Assembly: GCA_023434145.1 (NCBI GenBank)
Contig: JAEYTI010000344.1
Span: 1 to 38,545 of the forward strand
Length of the DNA stretch: 38,545 bases
DNA from: Chloroflexota bacterium
Lineage (GTDB): Bacteria; Chloroflexota; Anaerolineae; Anaerolineales; Anaerolineaceae
Direction of reading: 5' to 3'
Shown piece by piece: positions 8,091-15,382 of this stretch. The first letter of the stretch is position 1. The number at the start of each line of letters is the position of its first letter. The notes below the pieces were generated by a model. It saw only the letters and a program-made list of their open reading frames with translations, was not told where the DNA came from and did no database searches. A program made the translations under genes and the position numbers.

Positions 8091-9609
8091 ACCCGGTTTC
8101 TCCCTGTTGGTTGAGCTTCTCCAGCGCCGCATTGACGGGCTGGAGAGTGGTGTAGAGCGGGCGGTAAGCGGTGTGGTACAGTTGATCATACCACGCAGCC
8201 CGAGAAGCATCGGGCAGAATTTCCGCGCAGTCGCCGCGCAGGCTGGTGGTGGCTTCTTCCAGGTGGGTGATGATGCCCGCGCCCTGGCCTGCCAGCAGCG
8301 CGGCGCCCACCGAAGCCGCCTCTTCAACTCGCGGGATGCGCATTGCGATGCCCGTTACATCTGCTTTGAGCTGTGAGAGCAGGCGCAGGCGCGTTGCCCC
8401 GCCGGTGAGGATCATCGAATTTGTTCGCTGTCCGGTGATCTGCGTCATTTCCTCCAGGTTATGGCGCAGCCAGCAGGCCAGCGACTCGAGCATGCCGCGG
8501 AATAAGTCGCCCGAGGTATGCTCGTTGATCGCGCCGACCAATGCCGCGCGGGAGAAACGGTCGCCCTCGGGCGTGCCAGAGCCGATCAGGTGCGGCAGCC
8601 ACAGCGGGCCAGCACGCCGACCGACACCCTCGCGCGCTGCCGCTTCCAGTCGGGCGTAGTCGGGCGCGCCATCTACGCTCAACATGCGCGCCAGCCATTC
8701 CACCGCGCTGCCCGCGGATTTCAACCCGCCCTTCAGCGCCCAAATGCCGGGGCGCAGGTATGCATAGCTGGCGTACCCGCGTGGCGCCAGAGATGGGTCG
8801 GGCAGGAAGCGCGGCAGCAGCATCAGCAGCGCGTTCGCCGAGCCGGTCGATTCGACCACCGCGCCCGGGGCGTGCGCGCCGGATGCCAGCGCCGCGCACA
8901 GGTGATCGTGCCCGCCCAAAACACACAGGGTCGATTGACGCAGGCCGGTTTGCTGGGCTGCTTCGGCGTTGACGTTTCCCACCGGAGTTCCGCCCACGGC
9001 GACCCGCGGCAAGATGTCTTCAGGAAGGCCAAAGGTGGCCAGTAGATCCTTTGACCAGCCCAAGGTATTTTGATCGAACAGCAGCGTGCGCGCGGCGATG
9101 GTGTAATCGACCATCTGCTCTCCGCACATACGCCAGAGAATATAGGATGGCAGCGGCAGCCAGCGGACACCCCGCGAGAAGGCAGGGTCGTTGTCGCGCA
9201 GCCACAGCAGCTTGGTGATGCCAAAGGATGGGCTAACGCGCTGCCCGGTGATGCGATACAGGCGCGACATGTCCACCTGCTGCTCGATCCAGGCTGCTTG
9301 CGGCTCGCTGCGGCGGTCGTACCACGCGATCACCCGGGCGACCGGGCGGTTTTCACGGTCTACCAGCAAACCCACCTCTGCCATGCTGCTGATCGCCAAC
9401 GCGGCAACGGGCTGCCCACCGGCGGCTTCACGAATGCATGCAGCAACCGCCTGCCAGATGTCCTCGGGGGCATGCTCGCTCCAGCCGGGGCGCGGATGGT
9501 CGGTGGGAGTGGGGCGAATGGCAGTTCGTATCACCCGGCCTGTCTCCGAATCCACCAGCACAGCCTTCAGGCTGGACGTGCCGAGATCGATGCCAAGCAG
9601 CAGGGCCAT
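8062..9609 (-). CDS. FGGY-family carbohydrate kinase (xylulokinase-like)
   Basis: A 515-residue ATP-dependent sugar kinase of normal family length. Seen: phosphate-1 motif LGIDLGTSSLKAV (residues 5-17), the GGHDH motif with probable catalytic base D235, adenosine-site TGGATRLRLLSQ (403-414), and the C-terminal subdomain. The family includes xylulokinase, gluconokinase, glycerol kinase and others; the length and GGHDH look xylulokinase-like, but the substrate is not certain. GAGGAG about 11 nt upstream supports the ATG. The DinB-like gene overlaps its end. Its promoter region is shared with the divergent HEAT-like gene. Confidence 0.9.
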   Translation of the reverse strand: MALLLGIDLGTSSLKAVLVDSETGRVIRTAIRPTPTDHPRPGWSEHAPEDIWQAVAACIREAAGGQPVAALAISSMAEVGLLVDRENRPVARVIAWYDRRSEPQAAWIEQQVDMSRLYRITGQRVSPSFGITKLLWLRDNDPAFSRGVRWLPLPSYILWRMCGEQMVDYTIAARTLLFDQNTLGWSKDLLATFGLPEDILPRVAVGGTPVGNVNAEAAQQTGLRQSTLCVLGGHDHLCAALASGAHAPGAVVESTGSANALLMLLPRFLPDPSLAPRGYASYAYLRPGIWALKGGLKSAGSAVEWLARMLSVDGAPDYARLEAAAREGVGRRAGPLWLPHLIGSGTPEGDRFSRAALVGAINEHTSGDLFRGMLESLACWLRHNLEEMTQITGQRTNSMILTGGATRLRLLSQLKADVTGIAMRIPRVEEAASVGAALLAGQGAGIITHLEEATTSLRGDCAEILPDASRAAWYDQLYHTAYRPLYTTLQPVNAALEKLNQQGETGYGPQPNRLE

Positions 9610-9650
9610 AGTCTTTCGCTCTCCTCAGGAAAATCTTACCACTGTTCTGC

Positions 9651-9679
9651 TTGCGTCCCTATCGCCCCGGGCATATAAT
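9651..9679 (+). promoter_or_regulatory. Sigma-70-type promoter P1
   Basis: TTGCGT (9651-9656), a 17-bp spacer and a perfect TATAAT (9674-9679) on the plus strand. It would give a leader of about 185 nt for the HEAT-like gene. Confidence 0.5.
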
Positions 9680-9714
9680 TTGCGTGCCGGTCTTTCGACG
9701 CCGCTAATTGCATA

Positions 9715-9747
9715 AAAATTGGTTGAATTCCGCAAAAATTGATTGAC
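9715..9747. repeat. Tandem 13-bp direct repeat overlapping a promoter
   Basis: AAAAATTGGTTGA (9715-9727) and AAAAATTGATTGA (9735-9747) are direct repeats with one difference, spaced 20 bp start to start, about two helical turns. The second overlaps the -35 box of promoter P2, an arrangement typical of a regulator binding to one face of the DNA. Confidence 0.5.
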
Positions 9748-9771
9748 TTTTCTGCCTAAGGCGAGTATCCT
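9743..9771 (+). promoter_or_regulatory. Sigma-70-type promoter P2
   Basis: TTGACT (9743-9748), exactly 17 bp, and TATCCT (9766-9771), about 98 nt before the HEAT-like gene start. The -35 overlaps the second copy of a 13-bp direct repeat. Confidence 0.6.
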
Positions 9772-9869
9772 AGGGGCTCAACACGCTGCACACCGTAGAA
9801 TTTCTGTGGGCACCCCTGGACAATTCTCATCGAGGCAGCCAACTAAAGCGGGTGAGGAGCAGATACCGT

Positions 9870-10649
9870 ATGGCCGAAGCGGACTATACCGGCCCGGTAA
9901 GGCGAATGCTAGAGCTAGGGGAACCGGCCTATTCGCGCGGGTTTGCGTGGCCGGAGTACCGCGCTTATGGCATTGGGCCGGAGCACATCCCCGACCTGAT
10001 TCGCCTTGCGACCGACCAATCGCTGATCTGTATGCCCGATGGCTGCGAGCCCAGCAGTTGGGGGCCCGTGCATGCCTGGCGCGCGCTTGGCCAGCTCCAT
10101 GCCCGAGAGGCGGTACTGCCGCTGCTGAACCTGTTCCATGAAGTGCGCGATAATGACTGGGTGATCGAAGAGATGCCAGACGTTTTCGCGGCGATCGGCC
10201 CGGCAGCCTTTGATTCGCTGACCGAATACCTGTTGGATACCATCCACCCGGACCATTCGCGCATGGTCGCCGCTACCTGCCTGATGCAGATGGGCCTGGC
10301 CCACGCTGAGACGCGCGATGCAGGCATTGCCGTGCTGGCGGACCAGTTGGAGGGCTACGCCAAAAACAGTCCCGGCGTCAACGGCGTGCTGATCGCCAAC
10401 CTTTTGGAATTGGAAGCGGTCGATCAGGCGAAGCTGATCCAGACAGTGTTTACCGTGGGCAAAGTGGACCGCTTTATTGCCGGAGACTGGCGCGATGCGA
10501 AAAAGCGCCTGAAACGAGCCTCAGAGAATGCGCCTCTACCGGTGGATGGCGCATTGAAACGCACCGCAGCCGTTACTCCGCCCGATCCTGCTCCCAATCT
10601 GCGCCCTGCCAGCCAAGAACCGCGCACCCAGCCGCACCGGCGGGTATAG
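9870..10649 (+). CDS. HEAT-like repeat protein (DUF1186-like), function unknown
   Basis: A 259-residue, mainly helical protein. The repeating pattern of paired helices with short turns (HIPDLIRLATDQ, REAVLPLLNLFHEV, FDSLTEYLLDTI, AATCLMQMG) looks like an alpha-solenoid of the HEAT/DUF1186 type, which usually serves as a protein-binding scaffold. The last ~45 residues are Pro-, Arg- and Gln-rich and probably disordered. The ATG at 9870 is preceded by GGTGAGGAG at good spacing, preferred over an in-frame GTG at 9852 that lies inside that ribosome site. Two promoter-like sequences and a direct repeat lie upstream, so expression may be regulated. No enzyme motif is visible. Confidence 0.75.
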   Translation: MAEADYTGPVRRMLELGEPAYSRGFAWPEYRAYGIGPEHIPDLIRLATDQSLICMPDGCEPSSWGPVHAWRALGQLHAREAVLPLLNLFHEVRDNDWVIEEMPDVFAAIGPAAFDSLTEYLLDTIHPDHSRMVAATCLMQMGLAHAETRDAGIAVLADQLEGYAKNSPGVNGVLIANLLELEAVDQAKLIQTVFTVGKVDRFIAGDWRDAKKRLKRASENAPLPVDGALKRTAAVTPPDPAPNLRPASQEPRTQPHRRV

Positions 10650-10658
10650 ATTTCGTTT

Positions 10659-10737
10659 CTATCCGAAAATTATTTTGTGGTTGCTGTTTGTACGACTACA
10701 TCGTACAAACAGCAACCACAAAATAATTTCCGGATAG
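10659..10737. repeat. Intergenic hairpin 5, 37-bp stem between convergent genes
   Basis: Arms 10659-10695 and 10701-10737 match at 36 of 37 positions with a CTACA loop. The one mismatch (A10666 against C10730) would be a G-U pair in minus-strand RNA. It fills the gap between the HEAT-like gene stop (9 bp away) and the ribokinase stop (16 bp away). Its CTATCCGAA end recurs in hairpin 2, and the GTTTGTACGACTACATCG core resembles the hairpin at 17756. Confidence 0.93.
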
Positions 10738-10753
10738 GTCCTTAGGGTAAACC

Positions 10754-11665
10754 TCAGCGCAGGAACGAATCGATGGCTGCCCGTGCGGGCAGTGATGGCT
10801 GCGCGCCCGCTCCGGTGACTGCCAGTGCCCCGGCTGCGTTGCCAAACGCGGCAGCTTCCAGCGTAGAACGGCCTTCCGTCAGCGCCACGGCAAACGCGCC
10901 CACAAACGCGTCTCCGGCAGCGGTGGTGTCGACCACTTCTACCTTGTGCGGGGGTAGATGATCCATGCGCTCGTTCTCGACCACCATTACACCCTCGCCG
11001 CCCAGGGTGACGATCAGCCGCGCTGGGCCGAGGGCTTTCATCGCGTCCGATTCCGGCGCGGCAACGATGTGACCTGGCCCTAGCCCGGTGAGCAGGGTCA
11101 GCTCGTGCTCGTTGGGGATCAGATAATCAACCTGGTGAAGCAGCGCCTGTGGCAGTGGTTGGGCTGGGGCGGGGTTTAGGATTACTTTTGCGCCGTGCCG
11201 GTGGGCTGCCGATACTGCTTCCGCTGCCGTCTCCAACGGGATTTCTAGCTGGAGCAGCACGACTGCTGCGTCTTCAAAGGCGGCGTCCGCGTCTCGGATA
11301 TCTCGCGGCGTTAACAGGCCGTTCGCGCCGGGGACGACGACAATATTGTTCTGCCCCGCGTCGCTCACGGTGATCAACGCCACGCCGGAGGCCGTCCCGG
11401 GTGTGCGCAGCACCCAGCGCGTATCCACGCCATCCGCTTGCTGCCCTGCGAGCAGCGCCGCCCCGAAGGCATCATCACCCACGCGTCCCACCATGCGAAC
11501 CTGCCCGCCCGCGCGCGCCGCGGCGATCGCTTGATTCGCGCCTTTGCCGCCGGGGAAGGTGTTGAACGCGCTGCCGAGAATGGTTTCACCGGGCGCGGGG
11601 TGACGCGGAGCCCGCACGACCAGATCCATGTTCATGCTGCCAACGACGACAATGCTTCCGGACAT
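10754..11665 (-). CDS. rbsK: Ribokinase
   Basis: A 303-residue PfkB-family kinase that phosphorylates ribose at O5 to feed the pentose phosphate pathway. Seen: N-terminal VVGSMNMDLVV, substrate motif GGKGANQA (39-46), NPAPA (~165), and the ATP/anion-hole motif DTTAAGDAF (246-254) with catalytic base D252. The usual DTxGAGD has Ala for the first Gly here. The ATG at 11665 has AAGGA at 8 nt; an in-frame ATG 9 nt upstream lies inside that site. No ribose transporter is adjacent. The nucleoside hydrolase at 35.4 kb would release ribose and could feed it. Other PfkB sugar kinases are less likely given SMNMD and overall length. Confidence 0.9.
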   Translation of the reverse strand: MSGSIVVVGSMNMDLVVRAPRHPAPGETILGSAFNTFPGGKGANQAIAAARAGGQVRMVGRVGDDAFGAALLAGQQADGVDTRWVLRTPGTASGVALITVSDAGQNNIVVVPGANGLLTPRDIRDADAAFEDAAVVLLQLEIPLETAAEAVSAAHRHGAKVILNPAPAQPLPQALLHQVDYLIPNEHELTLLTGLGPGHIVAAPESDAMKALGPARLIVTLGGEGVMVVENERMDHLPPHKVEVVDTTAAGDAFVGAFAVALTEGRSTLEAAAFGNAAGALAVTGAGAQPSLPARAAIDSFLR

Positions 11666-11696
11666 AAGATCCATCCTTGAGGATCGGTTTTGATCG

Positions 11697-11702
11697 ATTA
11701 TA
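11697..11702 (-). promoter_or_regulatory. Possible -10 box of the ribokinase gene
   Basis: Minus-strand TATAAT 31 nt before the ribokinase ATG; a weak CTGTTT lies 16 bp upstream. It is back-to-back with a plus-strand TATAAT 30 bp away, so the gap holds two divergent promoters. Confidence 0.5.
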
Positions 11703-11726
11703 GCGTCAAACGCAAAGTAAACAGGT

Positions 11727-11732
11727 TATAAT
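11727..11732 (+). promoter_or_regulatory. Possible -10 box of the larBEC operon and start of a ~118-nt leader
   Basis: TATAAT on the plus strand with a poor -35 (CGTCAA-like). It predicts a leader of about 118 nt before larB. That leader contains a small hairpin, AGCTGT/ACAGCT (11751-11768), and a strong TAAGGAG ribosome site near 11840. No known riboswitch consensus was recognised. Confidence 0.45.
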
Positions 11733-11856
11733 CCGATCGGCTTTTTGGGAAGCTGTACAACCACAGCTAAACCAGACACCCACCCAATCACGAGTTACGG
11801 TAAATTCGTATAGACAAAAAGGAGGCTGCGCTGGCGGCCTAAGGAGTTATAGAGGT

Positions 11857-12627
11857 ATGCAAGACGATCAGGTCCGCGCTTTGTTAGAAAGCGTGCAGGG
11901 GGGTACGGTTGCGATAGAAGATGCGATGGAACGGCTGCGAACGCTGCCATACGAGACGGTTGGCAACTTTGCCCACCTCGATCAGCACCGCTCGCTGCGC
12001 TGTGGGTTCCCTGAGGTAGTGTTTGGTCAGGGCAAAACGTCTGAGCAGGTAGTGCAGATCGTGCAGCGGCTGTCAGAGCGCAATGACCGCGTGCTGGTCA
12101 CCCGCGTAACGCCCGAGATGAGCGTCGAGGTGCTGCTGCAAGTGCCAGATATGTGCTACGATGCATCCGCACGTATTCTGGTGCTGGACAAGAACGCCGA
12201 CCGCGAGAAGAAGCCGGGCGTGTACGTGCTCACCGCCGGGACTGCCGATATCCCCGTGGCCGAAGAAGCCGCCCTCACCGCCGACCTGATGGGCAATGCG
12301 GTGGAGCGGTTGTATGATGTGGGCGTGGCAGGTATCCACCGCCTGCTGAATCAGGTGGAGCGCTTGCGATCCGCGCGCGTGGTGGTGGTAGTGGCGGGCA
12401 TGGATGGCGCGCTGCCAAGCGTGGTAGGCGGGCTGGTCTCGGTGCCGGTGATCGCCGTACCGACCAGCGTGGGCTATGGGGCCAGCTTCAACGGATTGGC
12501 CGCGCTGCTGACGATGCTTAATTCGTGCGCCACCGGTGTTGCCGTGGTAAACATCGACAACGGATTCGGCGCGGGTGTGATGGCCAGCCGCATCAACCAG
12601 TTGGATGAAGCCAATGGCGCATCCTGA
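11857..12627 (+). CDS. larB: Nickel pincer cofactor biosynthesis protein LarB
   Basis: A 256-residue LarB homologue. LarB carboxylates and hydrolyses nicotinic acid adenine dinucleotide to the dicarboxylated mononucleotide, the first step to the nickel-pincer nucleotide (NPN) cofactor. The N-terminal part (FPEVVFGQGKTSEQV) is the family signature. The C-terminal half resembles PurE/AIR carboxylase (AGTADIPVAEEA, AGMDGALPSVVGGL, PTSVGYGASFNGLAALLTML). A strong Shine-Dalgarno (AAGGAG plus GAGGT) precedes the ATG. It is the first gene of larB-larE-larC, with larE overlapping its end, so the pathway genes are co-expressed. No larA is in the window. Confidence 0.93.
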   Translation: MQDDQVRALLESVQGGTVAIEDAMERLRTLPYETVGNFAHLDQHRSLRCGFPEVVFGQGKTSEQVVQIVQRLSERNDRVLVTRVTPEMSVEVLLQVPDMCYDASARILVLDKNADREKKPGVYVLTAGTADIPVAEEAALTADLMGNAVERLYDVGVAGIHRLLNQVERLRSARVVVVVAGMDGALPSVVGGLVSVPVIAVPTSVGYGASFNGLAALLTMLNSCATGVAVVNIDNGFGAGVMASRINQLDEANGAS

Positions 12628-13450
12628 TTTTCTGGACGCTCTGGAAGCTCCGCTGCGCGGAAAGGCGGAGGCGCTGCTGGAAACCTTGCGCCAGATGGAT
12701 TCGGTAGTCGTTGCCTTCTCCGGCGGGGTCGATTCGGCGCTGATCTGCGCGGCGGCGCACCACGCCCTCGGCGCGCGGATGCTGGCGGTCACGGTGCAGT
12801 CGGCGGTCGAGTCGCTGGGGGATACGGATGCGGCAAAGGCGGTCGCCGGGCAAATCGGCTTCCGCCACCGGGTGGTCGATCACGACGACCTGGCGAACCC
12901 GGTCTTTGTCGCCAATCCCCCCGACCGCTGCTATCACTGCAAATTTTCGCGCTTTGACGCGATTTTGGCGATTGCGCGGGCAGAGGGTTTTGCCTGCGCG
13001 GCGGAAGGCTCCAACGCCGATGACGCCTTTGATTATCGACCGGGCATGCGCGCGGTAAAAGAGCTGGGCGTGCGCAGCCCGCTGGCGGAGGTTGGTTTGA
13101 CCAAGGCCGAGATCCGCGCGCTGGCGAAGGCCTTGGGCCTGAGCGTTTGGGATCGCCCTTCCGCACCGTGCCTGGCCACCCGCTTCCCCTACGGCTCCGC
13201 GGTGACCGAAGCGGGGCTGCGTCAGGTGGCGCAGGGCGAGAAGTTTCTGCTGGAGCGCGGTTTCCAGCCGGTGCGCGTGCGCCATTTTGGCGACACCGCT
13301 CGCCTGGAGGTCACCCCGGCCTTGCTGCCGGATCTAATCGGCCAGCGTGAAGCGGTGCAGGAATACTTTCGGGAGATTGGATTTACCTACGTTGTTGTAG
13401 ACCTGGCCGGGTACCGGTCGGGCAGCATGAATGAGGTGCTAAAAGCATGA
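12605..13450 (+). CDS. larE: ATP-dependent sacrificial sulfur transferase LarE
   Basis: A 281-residue PP-loop ATPase. LarE adenylates the LarB product and inserts sulfur to make the pincer thiocarboxylates. The PP-loop SGGVDS is at residues 39-44. Cysteines include the pair RCYHCK and the one in APCLATRFPYG; the family either sacrifices one Cys sulfur or uses a Cys-bound Fe-S cluster, and three candidate Cys make the cluster type possible here (inference). The start is uncertain: an in-frame ATG at 12614 has GGATG upstream and would remove three residues. Either overlaps the end of larB, and larC starts at an ATGA overlap with its stop codon. Confidence 0.92.
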   Translation: MKPMAHPDFLDALEAPLRGKAEALLETLRQMDSVVVAFSGGVDSALICAAAHHALGARMLAVTVQSAVESLGDTDAAKAVAGQIGFRHRVVDHDDLANPVFVANPPDRCYHCKFSRFDAILAIARAEGFACAAEGSNADDAFDYRPGMRAVKELGVRSPLAEVGLTKAEIRALAKALGLSVWDRPSAPCLATRFPYGSAVTEAGLRQVAQGEKFLLERGFQPVRVRHFGDTARLEVTPALLPDLIGQREAVQEYFREIGFTYVVVDLAGYRSGSMNEVLKA

Positions 13451-14622
13451 AATACGCCTACTGCGATTGTTTTTCGGGCATCAGCGGTGATATGTTCCTG
13501 GGCGCGCTGATCGACGCCGGGCTGCCGGTGGAAACCCTGCGCGAGGGGTTGGAAGCGCTGCGCCTGGACGAGCCGATCGAGATCAAAGTGGAGCAGGTGC
13601 AGAAGGGCGCGCTGCGCGCCACCCAGGCTGACGTGATCGTAGGCGAGAGCCACCATCACCGCCACTTCTCCGATATCGCCGAGATGATTGAAAACAGCGG
13701 TTTTTCGGATGGGGTTAAAACGGTCAGTCTCAACATCTTCCGGATATTGGCAGAGGCGGAGGGGCGCGTGCACGGTGTGCCGGTGGAGCAGGTGCATTTC
13801 CACGAGGTCGGCGCGCTGGATTCGATCGCGGACATCGTTGGGGCAGCGATCGGCCTGGAAGCGCTGGGCATCGAGCGGCTGTATGCCTCCGCGCTGCCGT
13901 TCAGCGGCGGGCAGGTGCAGACTCAGCACGGCACGCTGCCTGTTCCCGCCCCGGCGACACTGGAGATCCTGGCACGCGCGCACGCTCCGCTGACCCCATC
14001 CTCCGCGCAGAGCGAGTTGGTGACGCCCACGGGGGCAGCCATTCTTGCCGCGCTGGCTACCTTCGAGCGGCCAAACCTGGTGGTAACCGGGCTGGGCGTG
14101 GGCGCGGGCAAGCGTGATCTGCCCTGGCCCAATATCTTCCGCCTGATTTTAGGCGAGAACACACCCGAGCAGGAATATCCGATGGTGCTGTTGGAAACCA
14201 ATATCGATGACATGAATCCGCAGATGTTCGGTCACGTGATGAACCGCTTGTTCGCTGCTGGGGCATTGGACGTGTACCTGACCCCGATCTACATGAAAAA
14301 GAATCGCCCCGGCACGCTGTTGGGCGTGGTAGCGCGACGACAGGACGAGCCGAATCTTGCCAAATTGATCCTCTCTGAGACGAGCACTCTGGGCTTGCGG
14401 GTGCAGCCGGTCTACCGCTACACCGCCCAACGCGAGTTCCGTACCGTGCAGACCCTCTACGGCGACGTGCCGGTGAAGGTGAAACGCATGGATGGCCGCT
14501 CGATCCAGGCCATGCCTGAGTACGACGCGTGCGCGAAGATCGCGGAGGAGAAAGGCGTGCCGCTGGGCGAGGTCTACGCGGCAGCGCTGGTGGAAGGGCG
14601 TAAGCTCGTTGGCGATTTTTGA
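13447..14622 (+). CDS. larC: Nickel insertion protein LarC, single full-length ORF
   Basis: A 391-residue LarC, the CTP-dependent cyclometallase that inserts nickel into the pincer nucleotide. Seen: the N-terminal signature YCDCFSGISGDMFLGALID, the His-rich stretch GESHHHRHFSDI (~62-73), and C-terminal ETNIDDMNPQ and PIYMKKNRPGTLL. In Lactobacillus plantarum the protein is made from two frames by programmed frameshifting; here both halves lie in one uninterrupted frame. The start codon overlaps the larE stop (ATGA), so translation is coupled. A GC-rich hairpin with a UUCG loop about 43 bp downstream closes the operon. Confidence 0.95.
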   Translation: MKYAYCDCFSGISGDMFLGALIDAGLPVETLREGLEALRLDEPIEIKVEQVQKGALRATQADVIVGESHHHRHFSDIAEMIENSGFSDGVKTVSLNIFRILAEAEGRVHGVPVEQVHFHEVGALDSIADIVGAAIGLEALGIERLYASALPFSGGQVQTQHGTLPVPAPATLEILARAHAPLTPSSAQSELVTPTGAAILAALATFERPNLVVTGLGVGAGKRDLPWPNIFRLILGENTPEQEYPMVLLETNIDDMNPQMFGHVMNRLFAAGALDVYLTPIYMKKNRPGTLLGVVARRQDEPNLAKLILSETSTLGLRVQPVYRYTAQREFRTVQTLYGDVPVKVKRMDGRSIQAMPEYDACAKIAEEKGVPLGEVYAAALVEGRKLVGDF

Positions 14623-14664
14623 CGGCGCATTGATATCGTCTTTGTTATGATGACCTGGAGAGAG

Positions 14665-14700
14665 AACAAGAACCGGGGGCTTCGGCTCCCGGTTCTTGTT
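14665..14700 (+). terminator. Terminator-like hairpin with UUCG tetraloop after larC
   Basis: Thirteen perfect pairs (14665-14677 with 14688-14700), extended inward by a G-T wobble and two G-C pairs closed on TTCG, giving the very stable C(UUCG)G tetraloop. The downstream T run is short, so termination may be partial. It is the only hairpin in the window that looks like a textbook terminator stem. Confidence 0.75.
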
Positions 14701-14739
14701 TGCACACCTTACCAGTAACTGCTCAGGCTCGGTGGGGTT

Positions 14740-14790
14740 TTGGGTGTTTTGTGAGGGAGGTGCCTGGCACCTCCCTCACAAAACACCCAA
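14740..14790. repeat. Intergenic hairpin 7, perfect 25-bp stem
   Basis: Arms 14740-14764 and 14766-14790 are perfect reverse complements around a single T, so the physical loop must open to about 5 nt. Weaker outer complementarity continues (CTCAGGCTCGG on the left, CCGGGCTGAG on the right). It lies between the larC terminator and the start of the small stress-type gene, 42 bp before that start codon. Confidence 0.9.
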
Positions 14791-14831
14791 CCGGGCTGAG
14801 TAATTACCCTTACCTGTTGTAGGAGATAGAC

Positions 14832-15173
14832 ATGGCGCGATATGCAAGTTTGTTCCCCACGACCGAGGATGCTGAACAGGCCGTGGATGCCCTGAAGGAA
14901 TCGACGCTGCGCGAAACCGTGCAGGCGCAAATCGTCACCGAGGCGGATTGGAAGGCCAATTGGGGCGAGTCGGACCAGAAGCGCCCGGAGCCTGAGGGAC
15001 CGCTGATGCGCGACCCCGAGCACTACCTGGATATCTGGATGAACCAGGATACGGCGGCGCAGTTCGCGCGCGGGCTAGAGCAGGGCGGCGCTGTGCTGGT
15101 GATCGATGTGCCCGAAGAACTGGCCAAGCAGGCTTTGAAGATCCTTAAGGATAATCGGGGTAAGTTCGAGTAA
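14832..15173 (+). CDS. Small stress-type protein, function unknown
   Basis: A 113-residue protein. Its start (ARYASLFPTTEDAEQAVDAL) has the pattern of bacterial small general-stress proteins (GSP17M/DUF1269-like), in which an N-terminal strand is followed by a helix with regularly spaced Ala. The C-terminus (AVLVIDVPEELAKQALKIL) repeats a strand-helix unit. The genes at 19057 and 19518 have the same design. TAGGAG lies 8 nt before the ATG. Its stop codon TAA is also the first three bases of the large inverted repeat at 15171. No catalytic motif is visible; the stress role is inferred from pattern and neighbours. Confidence 0.7.
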   Translation: MARYASLFPTTEDAEQAVDALKESTLRETVQAQIVTEADWKANWGESDQKRPEPEGPLMRDPEHYLDIWMNQDTAAQFARGLEQGGAVLVIDVPEELAKQALKILKDNRGKFE

Positions 15174-15382
15174 AACGCCTCACCCCCCGCGGCTGTGCCG
15201 CGTCCCCCTCTCCATTTTCGCTGTTGGGTTCTAGGTTTCAGGTCGTGAGCGCAACCCGCAAAAATAGAGAGGGTGCCTTGCAAACCAACTCTATTGGCAG
15301 AACAAGGCACCCCTCTCCATTTTGCCGTTCTTGCAAAATGGAGAGGGGGACGCAGCGAAGCTGCGGGGGGTGAGGCGTTTTA
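15171..15382. repeat. Composite nested palindrome including both convergent stop codons
   Basis: Outer arms 15171-15218 and 15335-15382 are 48-bp reverse complements with 4 mismatches. Inside lie a 10-bp pair (15271-15280 with 15303-15312) around a CCAA/TTGG hairpin, and a perfect 16-bp pair (15310-15325 with 15333-15348). The word CCCCTCTCCATTTT therefore occurs three times in alternating orientation. The left arm starts with the stop codon of the plus-strand gene and the right arm ends with the stop codon of the minus-strand M48 gene. The word AAACGCCTCACCCCCCGC recurs as the hairpin at 23191. There is no internal ORF and no transposase. Confidence 0.93.

Noticed and set aside
8091..8327. 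Longer DinB-like protein starting at 8327
   Set aside because: The extra 79 residues are Arg/Pro-rich shadow of the FGGY kinase gene, and a good ribosome site precedes the ATG at 8090.
11733..11856. Nickel/cobalt riboswitch before larB
   Set aside because: The four-way junction and conserved G-rich segments of the NiCo class were not found; only a small stem is visible.
15171..15382. Insertion sequence with 48-bp terminal inverted repeats
   Set aside because: The interior is 116 bp, has no ORF, is itself palindromic, and the arms include the stop codons of both neighbours. No target duplication is visible.
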